A stretch of 64,000 nucleotides of DNA from Trichoplax adhaerens (taxonomy: Eukaryota; Placozoa; Uniplacotomia; Trichoplacea; Trichoplacidae): assembly GCF_000150275.1 (NCBI RefSeq), contig NW_002060975.1:66655-130654 (forward strand), given 5' to 3'. Positions 41,191-53,800 of the stretch are shown one piece after another. Under the pieces are notes generated by a model. That model worked only from the letters and a program-made list of their open reading frames with translations. It was not told the origin of the DNA and did no database searches. Position numbers and translations under genes: made by a program. The stretch's first letter is position 1, and every line of letters starts with the position of its first letter.

Positions 41191-41763
41191 AGATTTGAAA
41201 GTCAATTTGAAATTTTCGCTATTCTAAAAATTGGCCCATTATAGTACTGTATATGTATATTACCATTTGCTGTTAGGCACCATATTAACCACTACCATAA
41301 TTGACTTCAAAATCGACTTCAGTATCATCACTAGATTTGAAAGTCAATTTGAAATTTTCTCTATTCTAAAAATTGACCCATTATAGTACTGCATATGCAT
41401 GTTACTATTTGCTGCTAGGCGCCATATTAACCACTACCATAATTGACTTCAAAATCGACTTTAGTGTCATCATCATTAGATTTGAAAGTCAATTTGAAAT
41501 TTTCTCTATTCTAAAAATTGACCCATTATAGTACTGCATATGCATATTACTATTTGCTGTTAGGCGCCATATTAACCACTACCATAATTGACTTCAAAAT
41601 CGACTTTAGTGTCATCATTAGATTTGAAAGTCAATTTGAAATTTTCTCTATTCTAAAAATTGACCTATTATAGTACTACATATGCATATTACTTTTTGTT
41701 GTTAGGCGCCATATTAACCACTACCATAATTGACTTCAAAATCGACTTCCGTGTCATCATTGT
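41191..41763. repeat. 142-145 bp unit, four tandem copies
   Basis: Units starting AGATTTGAAAGTCAATTTGA at 41191, 41333, 41478 and 41620. Each carries TTCTAAAAATTGACCCATTA, a TATAGTACTGCATATGCATA block, a GCGCCATATTAACCACTACC block and a TTGACTTCAAAATCGACTT block. Copies 2 to 4 are nearly identical, copy 1 less so. Each unit contains GAAAGTCAATTTGAA and, near its end, AATTGACTTCAAAATCGACTT, which are partly complementary to each other. Confidence 0.95.
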
Positions 41764-42797
41764 AGTTGACATGCATACGGCTGAAGCTCGTACGTTACAC
41801 TTTTCCAAGTAGAATGTATCATCCTTGCCTTGTAGTCAGCGCATGTTGATCGATTTTTATACTACCCCAAAGGTTGTTGACTGTCATCACGTGGAAGAAA
41901 GCTTCAGACGTCAGCAGCTGAACATCACGTATCGCCCCTTCAATACCCAAATGTAGACGTAAATACAAATGAGAGACTATTTGTCTCCTCTTCGAAATCA
42001 TGGAGAAAAGCAATTAAAATCTCTATATAGCATAGCTCTACCCCTGAAAGCCATGGCTTTTTCTATCAATGCAACTATGATAGCAGTATAATCTAGATGA
42101 CAATAAATATTGTTATTAGTAGTCAAAGAAAAAAAGTGATTATTCTTAATAGTCAATACCTCGAGGTGGCGGTTAGCTCGTCCATTCATAAATACCAAAG
42201 CATTTGGACAGAAAAAAATTGCTCATCGGATTCATTGTACTGCACTATGCTGTACTATAGAATCTTTATATAGCTAATTATGACAAGATGTTGGATTTAA
42301 AGTAATGAAAGCTATCCCATAGGAGTATTATATAAAATAATAATATCGTTTATTTTTAATTTTGGAAGAGATTTCTCCAATGCTCGAAATAGAAAGACAC
42401 AAGGTATAGGTTTGCTACGACAATTCCCCAAGTTGTTGATTATTATTATACCTTTAGATGATTTTTAGAATCTATAATGCTATTAAAGAAAAATACAAAT
42501 TGTCCCCAAAGAGTGATATTATTATCACGTTACAAGCAATTGAGAAGACTTCAATTGAGTAGCCATGATGACGCGACACTTTTCGTAGTTCTAGAGACAG
42601 AAATGGACAATACGCCATTTGTTTAATATTCTCCTTGTCGATGATAATATTGCAAGAGGGATGATTTCTATATATATCTCTTACAGACAGTACACTGTAT
42701 TTATTGCCATACATGAAGTAGGATTACTTTCAATCCCTTAACGGAAATTTAATCCGGACATTAAATGAGGGAAGAATTTGCTTGGTGTACTTCAAAG
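41764..42797. other. Region with overlapping short open frames, no gene called
   Basis: Minus-strand frames at 41819-42013, 41998-42198 and 42472-42714 have natural-looking composition but no motif I recognise, and I could not join them by sensible splice sites. They may be exons of an unknown gene or chance frames. Confidence 0.35.
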
Positions 42798-43094
42798 AGA
42801 ATTAGTCTAAAAGAGAGGAATAGTATCTATGATTTGTTAAATCTTATTTCTAAAGAACCGAAAGTACACACTCGATGCTCTCTAAATGATACCAACGATT
42901 TTCATTATATTATTTATATACACGGATCGTTCCGCAGATAGTAAACGGAAGTCGCCAAGAAGTATTTTATGGTCGTCAATGAGCGAGCATTAGAGGCGTG
43001 GATTGATCATAAATTTGATGCTATTGTCATGCCTGCCGCAAGTCTAAAAATGACATCGATATCCTTTTTTTATAATACAACGTTACTGATCTGA
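42798..43094 (+). pseudogene. Possible amidase-signature (FAAH-like) C-terminal remnant
   Basis: Two adjacent open pieces resemble the C-terminal part of fatty-acid amide hydrolase-type enzymes. 42798-42941 reads RISLKERNSIYDLLNLISK and onward to a stop. 42960-43094 (44 codons) reads KYFMVVNERALEAW, then IDHKFDAIVMPA, like the E..W...DA(I/L)(I/L)CP segment of the family, followed by a hydrophobic SISFFYNTTLL. The two are in different frames with a stop between them, and no upstream exons with the amidase Ser-Ser-Lys catalytic core were found. A short intron could join them but the splice sites are poor. Best read as a decayed fragment; the family assignment rests on a few residues. Confidence 0.3.
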
Positions 43095-46000
43095 CAACAG
43101 TAAGCAATTTTATTTTAATTCGATAATAAGACAATGCTGCTGCTAGCTACCGCAATATAGCAAACATACCCCGTAGCGCCCACTTTGACATAATGAGTCA
43201 CTCAACTGTCGATTACAATTATTGTCGCTATTACAGCTAAGCAAGTAATTCCACTAAAAATGAACCATCTTGAAAAGGCTATTGAAATATATTTAGCCAT
43301 GGCTTTTCTTCTTTTCTTCAATAAGGCAAGTTGATCAAACATAGAGTAAATTTAAAAGTAACAATTGTTATCAATCATAACATTAGCAAACGATTATTAA
43401 TAACGATAATTTACTTTGTTTACTAAAAATACAGTGTATAATCTATTGATTATTCATTAAGCTTTAATCTACGTTAATATTTACGAGCTCATTACATTGT
43501 TAGGTTGTATTTGTCATGTATTTTTCATTATAAAAATGCGATACCAACATCAACAATAACAAAAATATTACCTTCAAATAGGGCTATGGCGGACCGCAAC
43601 TATTTAGATATCTCATAATAGGGATGGAAAATTGATTACTGTACAGTGTACACATTATAATGCTGATAATAATTTGTTTATTACTATCATTTCGAGAGAA
43701 CACTAGGATTTAATAGTTATTTCTGGTACTCTGTTTTATTTTTAGATCAGAATGAAGTGATAAAAGTCAATCAGACTTCACAAAATGGCTTCCACTTATT
43801 TTCTTACGAATTGATTATCTTCCACGTCTACATAAATCGTCAAACTGATGCCGTAGCCTATACAGTACAATAGAGAATTTTTTACCGCTATGGCATTAAA
43901 ACTGACCATTGCTAGATTGCCTTCATGTAGCACTTATTCGCTAATTTATGTAAGCAATAGAGTCTAGTAATACAGATCAAAATTTTCTTTATCATTATAA
44001 CATATGCATACACTCAGGCATGGATATTGTACAGCATATAAGGAGTATTTATAGCTATGTTCCTTGACCACATCTACTGAATATGTTATATTCATCGATC
44101 AAATAGAGACAATGCTTTTGTTAAATAAAAGGCTTTTTCTTATTCAATAAAATATTACGGTATAAAAATAGCATAAATAACTTAGCTACTTGGATAGGAG
44201 ATCATAAGTCTTCTCATAATCTTTTACTCTAAAAAGATCTTACAGACTTGACACAAAGTAATGATTACCTTGTTGCGTATCGATATATAAAAATAGGAAA
44301 TAATTAGCTTTTCTTCTCTGGATAACAGCTACGAAAAAACGAGTATTTACGAAAAAATGCAGACAACGTTATCATGCAGTAGATGACATTTTTATCTGAT
44401 TAAGCAATCTCATTTCTTACTGTTGATGTCACACAGTTACATTACAGTTATGCTAAGAGAAAACAGTTTAATAGTTTTACAACGTCATTATGGCTTTTGA
44501 TCATCTACTAAGTATAAGGGTAAACGAAGGCTTTTATCATATTTCTACGATTATAATAATTATTTAACGGACCATCTGCAGAATATTATTCCAGGCTCCA
44601 ATAGTGTATTTATCTTAAACTATAAATCATGCAATAGAACTCTAATTTTAACATATTTAAGTAATTACTAACCAATTTATTGGAAGAAAGGAATTTGCTT
44701 ATTGTTTAAAGCCTTAAATTAAACTTACTACATCATATTCCACCGAGGTATACTGTAAAGTGAATTATGATGATTATTGAAACCAAATCGTATATGTGAT
44801 AATAGAATATGAACAGATCATTGCTACATGACATTCCGTTTGACAAGAATGACGGTTCTATCAATAGCTGTAACTTTCCAATATTGAAAGTACTTACTGA
44901 AGATCAAATAACCAATCGGATTAATTAATTTTCAATAAATTGTATTACTGTAGATTTTATATTTGAAGTGGCAGGATTTGTGATTTAAGTATTTACTTTA
45001 CTGCATAGCTATTTACAAACTTTAATTCAATCGAATGATATCTTTGATTCTCTAGCTAAAGAAATGATATCGACCAAAGATACAATAGAATACAGTGTAA
45101 TTTGCATTTCGTAGTTAGTATTCATGTTCTTCTATCACATATTTCAATCATCATAGATAAGTTAAAGATGTTTTTGGCCATCATGCTATAGTTGTATTGC
45201 TGATAATAAACAAAAAAACTTTCAAAACATGAATATCCTTAATACTTATCAGAGAAAAGTTTCTAGTCGTATCTTACAGTAAAACTTGTAATAGAAACAA
45301 TTTTATCTTCGTTTCTTCAAATTCTTGAAATGAAAGAGAAAAACAGCTTATTTCGTTAAAGCTTTGGCTCCTATAGTATAGCGTAAATATAGGAAATAAT
45401 TCCATTAAATAATCAAATTCTATAAAACAGTTCAATTTTATGCACACCACGCCTTCATAACTTATGAAGATTTGCCTGTTTGATCATTGTACGAGATTTA
45501 ATTTTCTAACTAGTTTGCTTTAAAATAGGCTACGGCACTGAAAAGTTTAGTTTGATCTTAACAACAATATAAATTCAGTGACATGCTCATACCAAGTAAA
45601 ACAGAAATCTAGTGAAGGGCTGTCAGTTAGATTTTCAAAGTGTCTTTGTATGCTATAATTGAGTGCGCTATTGACAGTTGCAATTTTTTTGTACTAATTT
45701 TATAGGTCGTGTTATAAAGTTGCACTTCGATCAATGGCCGTGAAGTGATTTTATTCCGATGAAAGCAGTAGCAGTTCGTAATGAATTTTTTGGGAGAAGT
45801 TCTTACTCTTACTTCTTGTTGAAAAATGTATAAAATATCTGATTTTTCTATCAGATAGCACTAGCATTCATAGCTTACAGATAGGAAATGGTAAAGTTTA
45901 TTGTATTTCGTATAGCGTATCATAAAAGAATAGATTAAAATTGCCAAATCACAGTAACTTATTGAAAGTTTCATGAATAAATAATGCCAATTAATATGAT

Positions 46001-46772
46001 CAGGCAGTAGTGAAAGTTTTATTTGAAAATCAATTACTTTTAAGTTGAAACTATAGAAGATAACTTCTTTTTATCATATAGTGGTATTTGAAAGAAAGGA
46101 CAGTTTACGAAATAATATTTTGGAATTGGTATCCATTAAAGGGTCTCATTCTAGAAATTGACAGTCCTTTACCAGATAGGATGGACAAGTAATTATCGCA
46201 AAAGGTATAATATTTGGTTTGAGTATGTACTTATGAAAGTGAGCACTTTCCACTTAGAACCAAATGTTTTATCGTCCTAGCTGGGACATAATATGACGAT
46301 AATTTATTTTCGTGATGAGCTGAACATAAGTGAAATAAAGGATGATAATTGCTATTCGTCTTTTTATAGAAAGAGAAAATTCAACGACTAGATTTCATTT
46401 TCAAGATGTTAAAATAATATTTTCTATATGCTTCTCCATTGTATGTGTTCGTAGTTGATTTGCATACCATATAGCCAACAAAATGATTAAATTTTATGAA
46501 GATATAGCATTTTATTTTAAAAGACAATATTAAAGTGGTTTGAAATAGCAACGAATCTATTTTTGTGCGGTCATGTTTGCAAACTTGATATTATTATAAA
46601 TTGAAAAACCCAAAATGTTCACTGCAGATGTATAATATAATAAGTAGAAGACTTTGCAAGACTGATACATGTTGGGCGCTTTTTATAAAGATGTTATATA
46701 ATTTATAGAATGTATACTTAGCCAAATTTTTTACTGGTTACTACAGTTGTAGGAAAACTAGATTACGCTGAG

Positions 46773-46981
46773 CCCCAAGTAAATAAGATAGTAGATTAGC
46801 AGTGTTAGAGATACTCTACCAGGTGTTAAAGCCTAGCAGATTATTAGTGGATAGCGTTAGGGATGTTAGTCGTACGGTTTAGTAGGACTGCATGGCACCT
46901 TGATGTGCGACACCAGCACGTCTCATTAAATGACGTATGATTGGCCCAAAGTAAAGGATGACAATCATACGTAGCTTGGGG
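46773..46981. repeat. Element bounded by short inverted repeats with an internal 11 bp hairpin
   Basis: CCCCAAG at 46773-46779 and its complement CTTGGGG at 46975-46981 bound a 209 bp stretch. Inside it ACGTATGATTG (46933-46943) and its exact complement (46962-46972) form a hairpin with an 18-base loop. Could be a small foldback element; only one copy is seen here. Confidence 0.4.
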
Positions 46982-47112
46982 TCTTGCACTCGCAAGGCCC
47001 ATATTAAATATAAATTAGAATAAGAAGTAGTATACTAAGCTAAAATAAGATATTACTTGAATTGACTGAAATAGGGATTGGGTAAACATCTTTATCATTA
47101 ATCCTTTCTAGA

Positions 47113-47143
47113 AATATATAAAAGGCCCACTCCTTGGAGTGGG
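47113..47143 (+). promoter_or_regulatory. TATA-like box followed by a near-perfect palindrome
   Basis: AATATATAAAAGG is followed at once by CCCACTCCTTGGAGTGGG (47126-47143, 8 bp arms, 2-base loop). No open frame follows, so if this is a promoter it would serve a non-coding transcript. Confidence 0.25.
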
Positions 47144-47603
47144 AGTAGGTCGATAGCCTTGAGCTAGTTGTGCATGTGCAATTGCTTCATCTTAAGTTCT
47201 ACTACTATAAAATTCAACAGTAATGTTTTAGGTAATAAACTATTTTTAACCTCTATAGAGAGGGCAAATCTCCTTGTGTGACTAGATACTGCAGGGTTGG
47301 AAGTAGTTCAATATTACAAAAGTGAAGATGAAGTTTCGTTTTACTTTTTATATCAGTGTCGACAAATTTCTTCTGTATTTCATCATGTGGTTTGTTATGA
47401 AGTAAGCAAAGATCTAATTAACATCGATTGCTAATATACACGTGCTTGTATTACTAGTAATTATTTCAATTCTGGTTCATCGTAAAATTTCTCGCTCTTT
47501 CTGTAGATGGCATTAAATATAGGTATCAATAGTAGATCGTAAGTCTTCTAATAGTAAATTAAATTATTTAGGATTGGGATACTAATAGCGTTTCTAGTCT
47601 CCT

Positions 47604-47821
47604 AAAAATATTTTAAATATTGTATAGATAATTACTGCGATAATCTGTTCACAAAATGATTGTGCTGAAGGGCTATATTTTTAATATTACGAGTTAATTG
47701 GCAAAAGAATAAAAAATATTTTAAATGCTGTATAGATAATTACTACGATAATCTATTCTCGAAATGATTGTACTGAAGGCTGGCTATATTTTAATATTAC
47801 AAGTTAATTGGCAAAAGAATA
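47604..47821. repeat. ~108 bp tandem duplication
   Basis: AAAAATATTTTAAAT begins at 47604 and again at 47712. Both copies run through GTATAGATAATTACT, GATAATCT, AAATGATTGT and end TTAATTGGCAAAAGAATA, with about 10% differences. Confidence 0.9.
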
Positions 47822-50800
47822 AGATACTAATGCAAACTAAGTTATAATTCCATAAGCACTATACCGTATACGAGCGCATGTTCAATTTGCATAGGCTAGC
47901 TATTCTAGAGGTTAAATAGAACGAAATTTAATAGTTAAAACTACTCTTAGCGGAACAAAATGAAATCTTCGTAAAAGTAAAATAAAATCCATAGAAATGA
48001 ATCGTTTATGCTATCAAGAAATTTGATTGTAACGTTGCCATTACTATAGGGACAATGTGCAATAGTAAATTAATGTATGCTATCGTACGGTCTACAGTAC
48101 TTTCCTTTCGCATATAATTAGGCATACTAGTGTTATTTTATTATGGATTTATGACGGTTTATAAAGGGTAAAATTATGCACTCGTAATAAATATTGTGAA
48201 ACGGTAACCAACTTCGTTTCTGCTGTTCTATCAGCAGAAGATCCATTTCTTAAATTAGCTCGTACTCATAAAATTTAAAGTATTTTCTCAAGTCATATGA
48301 AGTTAATGCAATTAGTAATGATCAATCGCGGTACGAAATGAATAATTCACGGAACGAACAAAACTGCTATTCGAAACTTTATCTCACAAAGCATTGAAAT
48401 TTGTATGGAAATTAAGGATAGCATATCATAATTGTAACAAAGAAATGGTCTAATAAATAATATCTCTACAATAAGGAGAAAATATGATTACAAATACAGG
48501 TTGACGGTCTCTAAACGTTTTAGTCATCGTTTGCAATACACTTGGGAATAGTAACATTAAATAACGAGTTGAAAAAGGAAGCCAATCAGGATTATTTCAT
48601 ACGGTATAATATCACGACAGTAATAAGCAGCACCAATCGCCCTTCAATTTAATCTATTGAGTTTCGTTTTAGTATCATAATAAATTTCGATTTAGCCATC
48701 AGATACACTGCATTTACTTGCGCAGTAAAAAAATGAAGCTAAAACAACGAACTGTGATTAAGTGATAGTTCGATGAAGCTATTTATTTAAAATTTAATAC
48801 CTCTTAGATCTAATCTGCTGAGAATAGTAGCTAATCCATTATGTGATTTTAGCTAAAACAATTCGCTTATAGGGGCATTTGACATTGGAGCGTCGGCTTA
48901 CGTCATCCCTTCGCTGCTGGTGACTTAGCCTTAATAGCATGACGGAAACGGATAATAATATTCATTAAACGACCACCAATATGGACATGTTATTCTATGC
49001 CTAGTGTGACACATTTTTAAAGCAATAATTTATTTGCTTTATCGAACAACCTCGGTGCAAAAACTAGACAATAGTCTGAGGAAAATTGGTTGGTAATGAG
49101 ACGCAGCTTAATATTCGCCTTGTGAAAGATAAAAAAGCAGCCTTTATATTCTTGGCTTTGTTAAAGTATTGTTATGAAGATCAATATGTATAAATTCATT
49201 TTTCCTTATTAGCAAATGGTTTTATTTTATAATCAAATTATTGAACGTAACGTTGGCAAGATGAATTGATAATTTGAATGAAAATGAAGAGATATATTCT
49301 TTTTATACAACTTATGATATGCTGTTAGCTGTTCTAGGCCCTTTAAGTTAGTGAAAGAACGAATATTAAAATATGCATTACGGTATATTAACTAATAGCT
49401 TTTTCATTTATAAGTTCAATGTGCCTGAAAATTAAATAGCAGTTAGTATGTAGTCGTGAAATACGAATAACAATGTGCGCTTTTATTACCAATTAGTTTA
49501 CTTTTATATGCATTGAAGAGTAGCTAGCTTTTTATTCTGAAAGAAACATAAAAGCAGTTACAATAGGTAGCAAGATAGGAGAGCATACGTGGAATATATA
49601 GACGATAGGATACAACAATTCTAGACACACAATTAAAATTATCAAACCCTTAATTCATTTATTGTTATGCTAATCTATCCTGTCCAAGCCGTAGCATTCG
49701 AGGGGCGGGTAGCAAAGGAAGTAAAACTGTAGTTTTTTTTTCATAGTTGAGATTGGATTGAAGTGAACACGCTAGTATCCTATCCACATGGCGGACTACA
49801 TCATAGCAAAACCAGTAAATTGGTTCGATGACTAGTCTTGCTATATGTTGAAGTAGTTCTATGATTAGATTGGAATTATTTTGGCGACTGGAAACTCAAC
49901 TTGCGGATGAAAATTAGAATATCTTAATCGATACGGAAAAATAGATTCATTTTACACTCTTTTTAACGATAAGTGACGCTCAACATGTATAAGAAAAAAG
50001 GAAGTAGGAGAAAGATGGACAACTACGAGTAAGTTGCAAGATAAAGCAATCTAAAATACAGAAGCGTTTATTTCTTCAACATTTAACTAGACGTATGAAA
50101 GTTCACGATATCCACTAGTTTAGCTTTGACTTTCTTCGATTCGAAGTTTCTGCAAATGAGACTGTTCGATTAAAAATAAAATAATCGATAATTAAAATGA
50201 CTTTTAGACATCCTGATTTGTAGCAATTTTCTAGTATGCTAGCTTTAATAGTTATTAAATGTTGAGATCAAATGTAAATAGGTTAGTTGGTTGATTTAAA
50301 CTGACATAATGCTTGAAAATAACACTTTGAGTTAGATTCAGCGAATTTTCTGTTTTCAGTATCGTATCTTTTCGAATGAGTTTCAATTATTATTCACTTA
50401 AATGCAATTAATTGTATTGGGCTATGTGTCTGTTACGATTAAGTAGTTAGTTAATGAAGGATGCCGGATAAAATATCTTCTCAGCGGTCATAGGAAAGAC
50501 AAAAAAGAGGAGGTTAACATTACTGCTTATAAATTGAAAGTAGATTAGAAGTGAATGATATCGGATAACCTTTCTACGTGAATCAATTTTAGCGGGCTTG
50601 TATTATTTAAGCCAATTGGATAGATGTTATGGGGTACAAAAAAAAATCTATCCATCTAAGTAGTAATAGACTAAGAGAAAATAAGGATATTAATTTTTCT
50701 GCGCTATCGTTAGATTTATTGAAAAAATTGACTTTAGAAATTAAAGTTAAACATTCTTATTCAATCCTGTCAATTACAAGAGAATCCTAGAATATCCTTC

Positions 50801-53800
50801 ATTCTGGTAACACGTAGATATATAGATTGATCATTAGTTACGGGAGAGTCGCAGGATATGCCTTTATTCTGGCGATATTAGGAGCAGTTAATAGCGAGTT
50901 GGACTCTCGTTAGAGAATAAGCATTATTTCGTCTATTATTCGCGCAAAAAATAAAATAGACACAAATACTCTCAGTTTAATACTATACAATCAACTTTAT
51001 AATTTATAATATCTCACGCACGCTGATGATATATTTAGTAGAACTATAACAGCACTTGATTGGAAATAATCAAGATGTCATTGTTACGATCTTTAGAAGA
51101 AAATAAGTCAGAAATGTCCCAATTAATGGAGTTTAATAGAGATGTAAAGTCCATACCGACTGAATTTTCACCAAATCTTATTTTTTTAATATTTACGATG
51201 GCTAAACAATTTTAATGGATGGCATGAATTGAATATTCATGTACAGCAAATAATTCAATTTTGTTGCTTAGTGTTTCTGCTTAAACATACGCTGGGATAT
51301 CTCCTAAGTAACGCTACTACTCTAGCCTTCGTAATTATTCCGTACAACTTATTGGACTAATTAGGCTTGTCAGCAATCTAAACTTTTCTCTCGGTGTTTT
51401 CAAAATCATTTCTTCAGTCTTTTTATAGTATGCCGCTGACAAAAGCGAGTACTACGGTCTGAGATATATTTCCGACAGTGTCACTAGGATTTTAAAAAAT
51501 TGAATTAAAATTGTTCAATTAAAGACATATTCGACATGATAGCACAGTACTATTCCAAAATTGCCAACAGTCATCCCAATTAAGGAAGTACCTCTACAGG
51601 ATCCTTTAAGGATCTCAAGCGTATCGCGTAGCATCAACTGCTTACTGCTTGATTATGTAGTATCGGGGAATCAACAGACCTTATTGCCACTATTTCACTT
51701 TAAATAGGGCTACACAGAATACGAAATGTGAGCGGGATACGCATTATGAAATGTTACAATGTACTAATTGTTTTAATCATTACGTCAATACATTAGCAGA
51801 TATTGTATCCCAAACGTGCTTACTATAATATACCTGATTTAGTAGCAAACTACATTATTGAACTTTCGATACCCAGTAATCAATGGCTGCGTACATGTGA
51901 TAACTTGAATAATAATTGTTTTCATTCAACAAATGATATAAATTCATAGAGTTTATGAGAGTTTTTAAGAAAGGATTCATTTCAAATGTAACCAATATTA
52001 AAACGATTCAGAATAATACTGTATATTACTGAATAACCACGTTTGTTCTTTTGATGATAATTAGCACGCCGCATTAATTTTGAATTAGACTAGTAAATAT
52101 TTGCATCATTGATCACATCTGAGGTAATACAAATGAGTACTGTATCTATTAAATGAAGTTGCGATACGCTGTAACAATCACTTAGGCACGGAAGAAAACT
52201 GAGTAAAACGAAAGTGTCTGCTTCGATTCGCGATATGCTGTAGGACATAAAATGAAGACTCCATCTTAATTTGACATAACGCTATAAATTAGTGTTGTGG
52301 CATGTTGCAGCTTTTTCGTTAATGCTTTAGTAAGGCTCTAATTTGTAAGTTATAGTGCAGCTATGGTCAGTTTTTAAGCATATAAATGGTGCACCAATCT
52401 GGCTTATGAATTTGATGTGGAATCTTGTCGTATCTTTTAAGCTGAGATTTTTTCTCAACTAGAAAAGTACCCACAAAGATATTCAGGCCTTATAACCGTA
52501 CGAATTGAGAATTTATAACAGTCTTATTCATTTGCCTTGTATTTTCTAACCTGTAAAAGGTATAAGGCGATGACTCCAGGTATAGCGTTGTCGTCATTGC
52601 AATGGAATCTTCATAGTTAGGTTTTCAAATCTTAAATTTGAAAGGGATACGAAATTTAAACCGATTAAAGAATCATAGCTATTCAGCTTTGGTGTCCTGA
52701 GAGAGATGATTTATGGCATATAGAATTATTGATTATGTTCTTCTTACATGTAAGTAAGCTGTGCAGTGAGGTAAACAGCAATTTGAATAGCTCTGTAGTA
52801 ATCCTTTACATGGTCTGTTATCCACAGCGTAAAATAGTGTAAAATAAGATGAAAAACTTCTGAGATGGAAGTTTCAGGTATTAAACGAGTGATCGATAGA
52901 AGTAAAGTTTAAACTACGAGATTGGACAAGCAGGTTGTCATTTCAGTCTACGTAGTAGTACCGTTGTCCATGGTTTGATAACTCACGTTTCGAATCAACT
53001 GTAAATACCAACAGCAACTTAATACGAGTATTGAGTTATTATTCATACGTATATCGAACATGGCTATATCATATTTATCTTTTAATATGACTGATATTGA
53101 TCGTCTTTGTTATTGACTATAAATACTGGAACCTGAATTAATTATAGAATGATAGCTATAGTTTACCAGTACCTACAGCTTACTAGAGCCCTTGCAACAA
53201 TACAAAAATAATTCATCATGCGAAACAGCGTCAAGTAAATAAATATTAACTTTACGTCATTCAAATGATACAAAGCATTTGCTGAATTATAAGACAACAG
53301 CATTACTACTGCAATAACAATTTATTTATCGATGCTACGAAGAGAATATATTTTCAGCTGAAATCTTGGTAACACGTGGAATAGAAAAGAGGAATGAGCA
53401 TATCGTTGATAGAGTCTATTTAGTATTAAGTGTACGGTACATTATAGCGTCTGCGCCTATGATAATGCTTATTTTTAATCTGCTATTACTTATTATACGA
53501 GAATATTTCTTTCTGTATTGTTAGTGTGCTTGAGTGATTGAATTTTCAAAATAAGTGTTCCCATACCGTAGTGGTAAAATTCTATCATCTTATTCACAGT
53601 AGGTTGTCTGCAAAGTAGATATCTACTGTCTTTACTGTACCTGTACTGTATGCTCGTTTACACGTTCTGTCATAACGGTGTATGTGTACTAATCGTAAGT
53701 ATATCATATAGTGGAACATAGACACAATAATTGCTAATCGTGTTCTGTGACCCCACTAGTAGTTTAATAAACTACGTTGATATTTTAACGTAATGGCTAT

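Noticed and set aside
41819-42714. Three minus-strand frames that might be exons of a gene
   Set aside because: I could not link them by in-phase GT/AG junctions or recognise any family, so I list the region only as uncalled.
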